From NCBI GenBank assembly GCA_022495005.1, contig JAGYXB010001104.1:372001-436000 (forward strand): a stretch of 64,000 bases of DNA, read 5' to 3'. The notes under the pieces were generated by a model. The model searched no databases and had not been told where the DNA came from. It saw nothing but the letters and a program-made list of their open reading frames with translations. Shown here piece after piece: positions 55,799 through 64,000 of this stretch; the first letter of the stretch is position 1; each line of letters starts with the position of its first letter. Source of the stretch: Rhyacophila brunnea. Lineage: Eukaryota > Arthropoda > Insecta > Trichoptera > Rhyacophilidae. The position numbers and the translations under genes are program-made.

Positions 55799-56202
55799 AT
55801 GGCCCCCACAAAGGGGGGCTGACAGGGCTCTAGCCTGGGGGCCCGGGCTCAGGAAGGACCCGGCGTGGCGAGTCGACCAGATAAGTGATATAAATTTTCT
55901 CTAATAGTAAAAAAGTCACCTGCGGCGCTATTTTCCTTCAATAATGTTATTATTTAAAACTATGTGTTTGTACGATACAATTTTTATTTGTCTATATTAT
56001 ATTTTTGTATATATATTTTTCATATTTCAAATGGATGTGTGTATTAAAATAAAAACACTAAAAATATACACACTAATTTTACCGCGTACACCATTTGGAA
56101 AATGCTACTGTGGAGCATCACACTGCCTTTATCCTTAGCGATAGTTAGGGGGGCCTGCTAAAGATCCTAGCCTGAGGGTCTGCTTCAGGATGTGGGGGCC
56201 AT
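55799..56202. mobile_element. MITE with ATGGCCCCCACA ends
   Basis: Inverted ends ATGGCCCCCACA at 55799 and 56202. The flanks gcacaatc and gcacacaa agree partly. An internal CTAGCCTGGGGGCCCGGGC and a reverse partner CCTAGCCTGAGGGTCTG strengthen the palindrome. The right end matches 27609-27660 in RRN3 intron 5. Confidence 0.6.
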
Positions 56203-56583
56203 GCACACAATATATACTTGTGCAAAGAAAAATTCGTAAATCTAAATAGGTACCTACTGCCCAATAAAGTGGATAGTTAAATAATTTATTGTGATTATAA
56301 TATAGAAATTCATTTTAAGAATTAGATTTAAGTAAACAGAATGACACACAGTAGCGAAGGCAGAAGCGAATCTATAATCATAAATTGGCTGGAAGTTAAT
56401 AATAGACCGCCAAAATGTTCTTGGTTCAGGGCATCAAGACGCAATAGCCGGTCTTCACTACAATAATATATCATACTACATAATTTGTAATTTGGAACAA
56501 CCTCAGAAACACACGAATAAAAAAACAAATTTATATACCTAGTCGTAGTAACGATTTTTGTGTTTTTTTGTTATTTAGTTCTT
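56203..56583. other. Unassigned stretch before the duplicated block
   Basis: No gene supported. A 66-codon minus-strand ORF (56528-56328) contains EHFGGLLLTSSQF but no family is recognised. Confidence 0.3.
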
Positions 56584-56584
56584 A

Positions 56585-57895
56585 TATCGTCACTGTTCTG
56601 GCAGAAGACACTAATTCGAAAAAATTACATATTGAGTTAGTTATACCAAAATGTTCCTTATTTCAAACTTTACCGTCTGGAAAAACACACTAATTTTTAT
56701 AAAATATACATTTACTTAAAAACAGTTTTCTGCAAACGCACTAAATGAAAAATTACGAAATGTTGCCTGGAAATAACAACTAATTGAGTTAGTGTTTTCT
56801 GCCAGAACCATTTTTGCTTTTCACCTTATACTGGCAAGCGACTTAGTGTCTATATTCTCTACATTCTACAACAATATGATCTGAGAGATTGACAGAGCCT
56901 GATTAGCAATTAAAAATATTGCTTTTAATCATCATAGTCCTTTTATTTATTATTTTATAATCACAATCGACAACAAGCCACTGATGTATAAAATACATTA
57001 AAAAGATTATTTACATGTAGTCCAGGTGCGTTACCTAACAAGCCGTATACATAATCAGAGAGACATACTTTCTTCTGTGATTTGTCTACTTGAAATGATA
57101 GTATACACGAAAGGTTATGGTACCAGGTCGGGAAGTGGTCGTGACTCCCAATCTTCACCTCCGTAACTTGGTACTTGATGAGAATCCCGCGCGTACATCG
57201 GATTCGTCGGAATCATATAAAGTTTGTTTTGCAATTTGTCTACCTGAGATGATAGTATACATGAAAAGATATAGCACCATGCCAAGGAGTCGACGTGGCT
57301 CTCACTCCTCACATCCTCGATGGGTACCGCGAGCGCACCTCTGATTCACCTGCACAATATGATATACCTACACAGTCTATTTTGTAATTCGTCTACCTAA
57401 GACGATAGCAAGTAATACACGAAAAGTCACAGTAGCAGCATCGGAAGTAGTCGTGAATCCAACTCCTCACTACTTAACTTGGAACTACAATTACACTGTG
57501 TGAGCATCCTAGTTTCGTATGTATATGAGAGACGCAGTATGACTTTGTATATTATTTAACGCTGGCCATTGTCAAGAATATAGGCATGGTGCCATTGTAT
57601 CCAGCCAGTGTATTGGTTACTTTGGTGTTAGCATCATTCTTCTTCTTCATAGTAGGAACCTCATGGCTGAAGGTCGTGACTCGTATGGGCTCCACCCCTC
57701 TGTACACCCAACTTCGTGTTCGAATTAACTACGAATTCAATATGTGCTTCTACTAACAAAGCTCACGTGACTCTTCTAACATGAAAGACGCAATTGTTTC
57801 ATTTGTGATATATCTAACCGAGTCAATAGGAAACCAGGAAAGTCATGTTTCCAGTTGTAAAAGTGGTCATGCCTTTCACGAATCACCACGTAACT
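56585..57895 (+). repeat. Duplicated block copy 1
   Basis: About 1.3 kb repeated in direct orientation at 59896-61183 with few differences (e.g. TCGTCGGAATCATATAAAGT, GGCTCTCACTCCTCACATCC, TTCGTATGTATATGAGAGAC in both). Similarity stops where a Harbinger element begins in copy 2. Confidence 0.85.
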
Positions 57896-58020
57896 TGACT
57901 ACATGCACATGGTTAATTTTCTATTAAGCCACTGCTGAAACACTTTTTCGTAATAATTATGAGAGATGCAATTTATTTTATGATTCGTCTGCAAGAGCCA
58001 TATGCAGTAACTCAATTGAT
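57060..58020 (+). repeat. Diverged tandem array of about 150-bp modules
   Basis: The core TTYGTCTACCTRAGAYGATA recurs at about 57078, 57234, 57385 and (more diverged) 57806 and 57982, spaced roughly 150-180 bp. Each is followed by GAAAAG or GGAAAC-like words and a GTCGTGACTC-type block. Modules are often preceded by ATGARAGACGCA. Translated in the core frame they give FVIxLPExI-like segments, yet stops separate them. The origin is unknown. Confidence 0.55.
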
Positions 58021-58575
58021 ATTTTCTGGGACAACAAGGTGTCTGTAGGTGGATGTATTTTCGATGAAATTGTTCGCCAAGTGAAGCTGGGCTGAAAAAC
58101 TTTTGACCGTCTGAATAATGTCTTCAAAAATGACCCTTGCCTTAAGCGCAAAATGTTAAACCAGTGTGTGCTTCCCGTAATCACAAGTGCGCGTGAAACA
58201 TGGACCCTAAGTAAAGGAGAGACCCAGAAATGTATAGTAGCACAGCGTGGTATAGAGAGGTGCATGCTGGGCATAACGCGAAATGACAAAAAGCGGAATG
58301 ATTGTATAAAAAAACAGACAAGGTTTTGCGATGTAATAGTGGTCTCTAAAAACCACAAATGGAAATGGGCTGGATACATAGCTCGAAAAAGGGACAACTG
58401 ATGGACAAATGTAGTCATCCAGTGGATCCGCAAAATAGACCTAGAGGCCGCTGGATCGATGAAATGGTTAAGTACTGCGGAAGTATGTGGCAACGCAACG
58501 CACAGGACAGAGAGAAGTGGAATCAGCTTGGAGAGGGCTTCATCCAGCAGTGTATTGATTCAGACTGATGATGAT
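57990..58575 (+). pseudogene. RTE-like LINE reverse transcriptase C-terminus
   Basis: Frames read VKLGWKTFDRLNNVFKND, LNQCVLPVITSARETWTLSK, AQRGIERCMLGITRNDKKRN, WKWAGYIARKRDN, then PRGRWIDEMVKYCGSMWQRN and LGEGFIQQCIDSD followed by a stop and TGATGATGATG. This is the C-terminal end of the common insect 'endonuclease-reverse transcriptase' RTE group. It has one frameshift near 58400. The catalytic core is missing. Its tail matches 31855-31952. Confidence 0.85.
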
Positions 58576-59082
58576 GACTCTAACGATGCTACTTTTCCAC
58601 CAATGATAGTTACTCTGAAATTCCCTTAATTAATATGTCTTCTACTTGTCATTATTTACACATGTACCTACTTATAATCTCTACGCTCTATAAGAATATA
58701 CTATTGCAGTGTGTATCTATCTCATTTTTTTTTATAAAAATACCTAGATAATTTTACGTACTTAAAATTTTTCCCTAAAACTATGACAATGGCTTGAGAA
58801 TATTCTGCATTTTTCTCCTGGCAGAAAACACTAAATTACACTTACCGCTGAAAAAGACAAAATGTGTTCTGGCAAAAAACACTAGTTCGTTTTTTTCTAA
58901 ACAAATAAGAAAATAAACATAAAAAAAGAAAATTTTACTTTTTTTTTACTTTAACCTTCTTTTACGATTACTTAATAAACTCACATGATAGACCATTTCA
59001 AATATTTTAAAAACTTCAAAGTCAAATTACTCGAAACTAGTATTCTCCAATTAGTGTGTTCTGCCAGAACAGAGACGATATA

Positions 59083-59894
59083 TTGGGGCTTTATTTATAC
59101 ATTTTATGATGAAGTTAATTCTACACCAAATGATAGACATTTTTTAATTTCTTGAATTAGTAATTCTAGAACAAGTTAGTGTTCAAAGTTATATTCTTAC
59201 GAAATTTAATATTTTTAATTATAATTATCATATTCATAACAATACAGTCGAACTTGGTTATTTACGAGGAAGATGGAACTGACTGAATTTGCTCGTTATA
59301 TCAGAGAATAGGTATTTTTAAATGAGCAGTCACATAACACAAAAAGTCGCAATTCAAACAGAATTACACAATTAGAATTTTTCCCCGAAACAAGCTTGGC
59401 ATTCATAAACTACAAAAGAAGTTGTTTATTGTAATGAACGCTGGTAGGTACCTACTGACTTCAGCTTGGACTTTTTACATGAAATTTCAACTATGTGTCT
59501 GGATACTTTTTCAATGTTGTTGGCGGAAACACCCACTTAATTAGTGTCATAAACATAATCCGATCCCGGCAGCATCGGTCGACGTTCGGATTTTAACAGA
59601 TTTAAGAAAATTTTTAAGGATATTTTTGCTCGGTAGGTATATCCGATAAGTAGCTCGTTATAAGAGTGAATAAATATGTATGGAGAAAATCATAAACTAA
59701 AATGTCAACAAATGTTTCCTCATTACATCCGAGATCTCGCTATGTCCGTGATCTTAATAACCGAGTTCGACTGTATGTTGAAATTAAGAAAACTTGTCCG
59801 GGGTAACATTGAATGTTCAATTCACCTCTGATTCGTGGTCATTTTGAGGATAAGGTAGTTTTCCAAAGAATTTCAATAGTTAAACATATAATAT
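59083..59894. other. Spacer between duplicated blocks
   Basis: No gene. It contains GTCGAACTTGGTTATTTACG (about 59247) and its reverse relative AACCGAGTTCGACTG (59760-59774), i.e. the two ends of a possible MITE of about 530 bp (59244-59774). Confidence 0.4.
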
Positions 59895-59895
59895 T

Positions 59896-61183
59896 ACATA
59901 TCGTCACTGTTCTGGCAGAAGACACTAATTCGAAAAAATTACATATTGAGTTAGTTATACCAAAATGTTCCTTATTTCAAACTTTACCGTCTGGAAAAAC
60001 ACACTAATTTTTATAAAATATACATTTACTTAAAATCAGTTTTGTGTAAATGAATAATTACAAAATGTTGCCTGGAAATAACAACTAATTGAGTTAGTGT
60101 TTTCTGCCAGAACCATTTTTGCTTTTCACCTTATACTGGCAAGCGACTTAGTGTCTATATTCTCTACAACAATATGATCTGAGAGATTGACAGAGCCTGA
60201 TTAGCAATTATAAATATTGCTTTTAATCATCATAGTCCTTTTATTTATTATTTTATAATCAAAATCGACAACAAGCCACTGATGTATAAAATACATTAAA
60301 AAGATTATTTACATGTAGTCCAGGTGCGTTACCTAACAACCCGTATACATAATCAGAGAGACATACTTTCTTCTGTGATTTGTCTAGTTGAGACAATAGT
60401 ATACACGAAAGGTTATGTTACTAGTTCGGGAAGTGGTCGTGACTCCCAATTTCACCTCCGTAACTTGGTACTTGATGAGAATCCCGCGCGTACATCGGAT
60501 TCGTCGGAATCATATAAAGTTTGTTTTGCAATTTGTCTACCTGAGACGATAGTATACACGAAAAGATATAGCACCATGCCAATGAGTCGACGTGGCTCTC
60601 ACTCCTCACATCCTCGATGGGCACCGCGAGCGCACCTCTGATTCACCTGCACAATATGATATACCTACACGGTCTATTTTGTAATTCGTCTATCTACGAC
60701 GTTAGCAAGTAATACACGAAAAGTCACGGTAGCAGCATCGGAAGTAGTTGTGAATCCAACTCCTCACTACTTAACTTGGAACTACAATTACACTGTGTGA
60801 GCAACTTAGTTTCGTATGTATATGAGAGACGCAGTATGACTTTGTATAGTATTTAACGCTGGCCATTGTCAAGAATATAGGCATGGTGCCATTGTATCCA
60901 GCCAGTATATTGGTTACTTTGGTGTTGGCATCATTCTTCTTCATAGTAGGAACCCAATGGCCGAAGGTCGTGACTCGTATGGGCTCAACCCCTCTGTATA
61001 CCCAACTTCGTGTTCGAATTAACTACGAATTCAATATCTGCTTCTACTAACAAAGCTCACGTGATTCTTCTAACATGAAAGACACAGTTGTTTCATTTGT
61101 GATATATCTACCCGAGGCAATAGGAAACCAAGAAAGCCATGTTTCCAGTCATAGAAGTGGCCATGCCTTTCACGAATCACCAC
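59896..61183 (+). repeat. Duplicated block copy 2
   Basis: Direct copy of 56585-57895, with modules at about 60384, 60536, 60685 and 61106. The ORF at 60324-60641 arises from two modules in a row. The Harbinger element begins near its right end. Confidence 0.85.
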
Positions 61184-61363
61184 CTAATGCCAGCGCTCCA
61201 TTGGCGAGCCAAAAGTCCGAGGACAATAAGTCTTCAGATTTTTCTACATTCTGCTACTGGCTAACAGACGTTCAACGAAACGAGGTATATTATTAATTTG
61301 ACGAGTAAAACCGTCGACTTTGACAGCATAGATAATATACGTAAATTTGACAGTTAAATCGTG

Positions 61364-63482
61364 ATGGCGTTAAATGATACCGACGTTTTGTGTTTTTTGG
61401 GTTATTGGGTGGCAGATAATCTAATAACGAAGCAAAGGGTACACAAATACTGGGTGAAACAATGGTTAAGGAAACGAACGACATTATCCCACACAAATTT
61501 AATATGAGAATTGCGTTTGCAACCGAGCGATTTCCGCAATTATTTGCGAATGTCGGAGGATGTATACACAGAACTGTATAATTTGGTCTCCCCATTTATT
61601 AAAAAAAAATACTATTATGAGGGAAGCTATTTCTCCTCATGATAGATTATGTGCAACCCTGCGATTTTTGACTGCCGGCGGAACGTTCACTGACTTGCAT
61701 TATAGAACTGCGATTGGAAGACAAACTCTGGGCAAGATAATTCCCGAAACTTGCCAAGTCATTATTGACGTTTTGAAAGGAGAATATTTCAAGGTGTGTA
61801 TTATATTATATGTCATCTAATAAAGTTGGGCAAATTTACAAATATATAATTAACAAGTAGACGTCGGTTGGTCTTATAAAGTGAACGTTTAGTGGATTGT
61901 TTTACCTATATAACTCATAGACGGCAACAGCATAAGAATGACAGACAAGATGCATTTGAGATAGGTACCTATATATATAGTCACAAATAAGGCCATCGTT
62001 GACATGCTAAATATTCAATAGACCGTTAGAATTGTGTACCTAGCCAGGACTCTCCATATAGGCTGTAAGCAAGCTACTTAATTATTCCTGTTGAATGTAT
62101 TGTAATACTAGTCATATTCTTCGAAAAGCAAGCATGGAATTTGATTTCTAAATGAGGCCACATAATAATATAGGTATGCCAACATAACTCAAATACTTAC
62201 CATTTGTTGTATCGCTTAAGCCTTAAGGTTTATAGGCATAAAAAACAAACAAAAAAACAAATATTTTACAAGATATTTATTCACACAAAAAACATTAATT
62301 TATTATACCGGCTTTTGTACATTTTTGCTTAATATACGATAAACTGGTTGAGTATGAACAGTAGTTGCTGCCATTATTTTGTCACTTTGTCCCATAAAGG
62401 CAACTTCATGCATCAGCTTCTCGGCCAGCAATCTTTGTCCCTGTGACATCGATCGTAGTTTCATGGCCATCATTTTGCCAAAAACATCAAATTCATCTTC
62501 AGTCTTGCTTAGTTTGTCGGTGATTAATTCTAACACTTTGTTGGCGCTATCATTCGATTTTTTTCGTTTGAACGATGGGGTTCTGGTGCTCTATTGAGAT
62601 TCGACCTTGGAGTAGTCGACAACGTTGATGTTGAAGGCGAATATTCTATCTGTAAATAAAATATTGATTATTTTTTGTTGCAGTTCCCTGATACGCACGA
62701 AGAAATGGAGACGATTGCAGAAGAATTTAATAGTAAATGGCAATTTCCAAATTGCCTGGGCGCAGTTGATGGGAAACACATTGCAATCGTGCCACCTGCA
62801 GGCGCCGGCTCCCACTTTTATAATTACAAACATTTCCACAGCATTGTTTTGATGGCGATTGCAAATGCTAATTATGAATTTATTTATGTTGATGTTGGAA
62901 CAAATGGACGTATTTCTGATGGAGGCGTACTGAGAAAATCTGATTTTTTCAAACGTTTAGACGAAGGCAGATTAAAAATACCTGCACAAAAAAAACCTAC
63001 TGCTAATTCTGATGCACTGCCATTTGTTTATATTGGCGATGAAGCCTTTGCATTACGTAACGATTTCTTAAAGCCGTATTCACAAAGGCAATTAAATCAC
63101 AGTAAAAGAATATATAATTATCGGACATGCAGAGCCAGGCGAATTATAGAAAATGTTTTTGGCATTTTAGCTGCTAGAAGCTCCAATAAACATGAAAATT
63201 GAAAATATCAATACAGTTGAATTAGCTTGCTGTGTGCTGCACAACTTTCTTCGTCGCAAATCAACACATTCTTATACTCCTTCTCATGACCTTGATAGGG
63301 AAAATCCTGAGACAGGTTTAATAGAGCTCGGACTGAGGTTACAGGACACCTTAGCGCCTTTGGAAGCAACGACTAATCGGAACTCGACTGCCAATGCTAA
63401 GAAAGCGCGAGGAGATTTCGAAAAATATTTTAATACTACCGGGGCTGTCACATGGCAAGAAAGTATGATAAGCAATAGATAA
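61364..63482 (+). pseudogene. Harbinger transposase (HARBI1-like), frameshifted
   Basis: Exon 1 is 61364-61793 (ends EYFK|GTGTGT) and exon 2 starts at 62684 (CAG|TTCCCTGAT), joining in phase. Motifs of DDE superfamily 4: CATLRFLTAGGTFTDLHY and IIPETCQVI in exon 1. Exon 2 has NCLGAVDGKHIAI (first D), FIYVDVGTNGRISDGGV, FVYIGDEAFAL (second D), RRIIENVFGILA (E) and CCVLHNFLRR. Breaks: a stop near 61506, a shift near 61592 and a shift with small loss near 63185. All three catalytic acids survive. The intron contains the antisense BESS exon of the partner gene. Confidence 0.85.
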
Positions 63483-63614
63483 ATTAAACCAATGTAACAG
63501 TTTAGTTAAAATGTTTTACCTCAATACAATCTTCGTTGTTTAACGAGTTGGAGTAGCTCTCATCAGGAGACATGTTTTCCAAATCGTCCGCCATGCTGGA
63601 TATTGAGCTCGATT
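62303..63614 (-). pseudogene. Harbinger partner protein, BESS-domain exons
   Basis: Minus-strand exons 63614-63520 (serine/acid-rich linker around MADDLENMSPDESYSNS, donor GAG|GTAAAA) and 62649-62303 (acceptor TTTACAG) join in phase. The last exon has a basic stretch PSFKRKKSND and the BESS motif DEFDVFGKMMAMKLRSM...AEKLMHEVAFMG, used for protein-protein contact. One base is missing between the linker and the basic stretch (about 62580). The N-terminal MADF-type domain would lie upstream, beyond 64000. In this transposon group the partner protein binds DNA and helps import the transposase. Confidence 0.65.
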
Positions 63615-63900
63615 CTGTAAAACAAAATGTAAATTGTTAAAATACAACATAATACTCAAACTTGTTTTTTATTATCTCTCCCCTAAGTACCCATTCCTTC
63701 ATACGGTTAATATTGATATGATTATTTATATTGGTATAATTGGTGTAATCCAGTATATCAGGTATTTTCAAAATGTGTATTCCTCATAACCAAACTGTAC
63801 CATTAATTTTGATTGATGATTGACGATTTATTGATTGTCTCTGAAGGAACCTAACTCGAGCGATTTTTGATTTCATGATCATTTCTTTTATTCTTCTTTC

Positions 63901-64000
63901 GACCATGTCCGATCATAATATGGACCTCCACGGAGTGGAGGTTTGTATTGACAGATTTTGTTTTTACGAGAAATGGATGTCAGCCACTTGCTCAACATAT
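63901..64000 (-). repeat. tRNA-derived SINE, cut by window end
   Basis: Contains CATGTCCGATCATAATATGG, the hairpin CCTCCACGGAGTGGAGG and TACGAGAAATGGATGTCAGC, as in the copies at 20199-20415 and 25628-25866. The tRNA-like head lies beyond the window. Confidence 0.75.

Larger units (their letters stand above)
56585..59082. mobile_element. Transposon-like element with about 33-bp inverted ends
   Basis: ATATCGTCACTGTTCTGGCA at 56585 is repeated inverted as TGCCAGAACAGAGACGATAT ending near 59082. Both are followed inwards by AGAAGACACTAATT-like sequence. The element contains a modular repeat array, a LINE fragment and further internal copies of TTCTGCCAGAA. No transposase of its own is recognised. 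The same left end occurs at 59895, and a right-type end at 1-60. Confidence 0.5.
61190..64000 (+). mobile_element. PIF/Harbinger element, right end outside the window
   Basis: Copy 1 of the duplicated block reads CACCACGTAACTTG where copy 2 reads CACCACCTAATGCCAGCGCT. The divergence follows a TAA, the usual Harbinger target, so the element probably starts at about 61190. It carries a transposase on the plus strand and a MADF/BESS-type partner gene on the minus strand, the two-gene layout of autonomous Harbingers. No right terminal repeat is seen before 64000. Confidence 0.6.

Noticed and set aside
60324..60641. 105-codon ORF with two similar segments, considered as a repeat protein gene
   Set aside because: It arises from two modules of the diverged array; neighbouring modules contain stops and the copy in the other block is broken.
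1..64000. CRISPR arrays, operons, rRNA genes or bacterial features
   Set aside because: None seen; spliced genes and insect-type transposons show this is eukaryotic nuclear DNA.

Overview
The window is AT-rich nuclear DNA from an insect. Protein-coding genes are split by short-consensus GT-AG introns, and the gaps are packed with DNA transposons, MITEs, SINE-like and LINE sequences. I cannot place the order; frequent GGTACCTA-type words occur in several insect groups. Four host loci can be supported. (1) A G-protein alpha subunit of the G12/13 class (concertina, cta) lies on the minus strand, 3 coding exons between 18113 and 11860. (2) RRN3/TIF-IA, the RNA polymerase I initiation factor, lies on the plus strand, 7 coding exons from 19711 to 30371. 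It is preceded, one base away, by an unrecognised 98-codon ORF (19413-19709), so the transcript looks dicistronic. (3) RBM18, a small RRM protein, lies on the minus strand, 4 coding exons from 36777 to 35198. (4) An unrecognised two-exon gene (51016-52591, plus) encodes a 96-residue protein with a mitochondrial-type N-terminus and one membrane segment.

Layout. 1-4000: a decayed hAT element (1069-3764) contains a palindromic MITE that itself contains a broken mariner (1996-3291). 4040-11860: AT-rich sequence downstream of cta, with no recognisable transposon up to about 10.2 kb, then a Tigger-type fragment. 11860-18113: cta, with MITEs in its introns. 18120-19410: the divergent cta/RRN3 intergenic region, with a 210-bp hAT MITE that has a perfect target duplication. 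19413-30371: the 98-codon ORF and RRN3; its introns hold SINEs, a BovB-like LINE piece, a fold-back element and a Tigger element with a MITE inside. 30500-35190: MITEs, a decayed jockey/CR1-like LINE and a near-perfect palindrome. 35198-36777: RBM18.

36950-50645 is a nested transposon complex. A DIRS-like tyrosine-recombinase retrotransposon (38534-50586) has inverted terminal repeats of about 430 bp. It was broken by a hAT element in its left repeat (38652-41512), by a reverse-oriented R1-like LINE in the RNase H/MT region (about 44650-45921), and by an RTE-like LINE in the recombinase gene (about 46481-49331). A second, internally deleted copy of the last LINE sits just outside (37281-38447).

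51-56 kb holds the small host gene and MITEs. 56.5-64 kb has a duplicated block of about 1.3 kb carrying a diverged array of roughly 150-bp modules, a transposon family with long inverted ends, and a PIF/Harbinger element (about 61190 to beyond the window). The Harbinger transposase intron holds, antisense, the BESS exon of its partner gene.

The host genes have no common pathway that I can infer: Rho signalling, ribosomal RNA transcription, RNA binding and a probable mitochondrial protein. The dominant story is serial transposon insertion into introns and into older transposons. All gene calls rest on reading translations and splice sites by eye; no search or alignment program was run.
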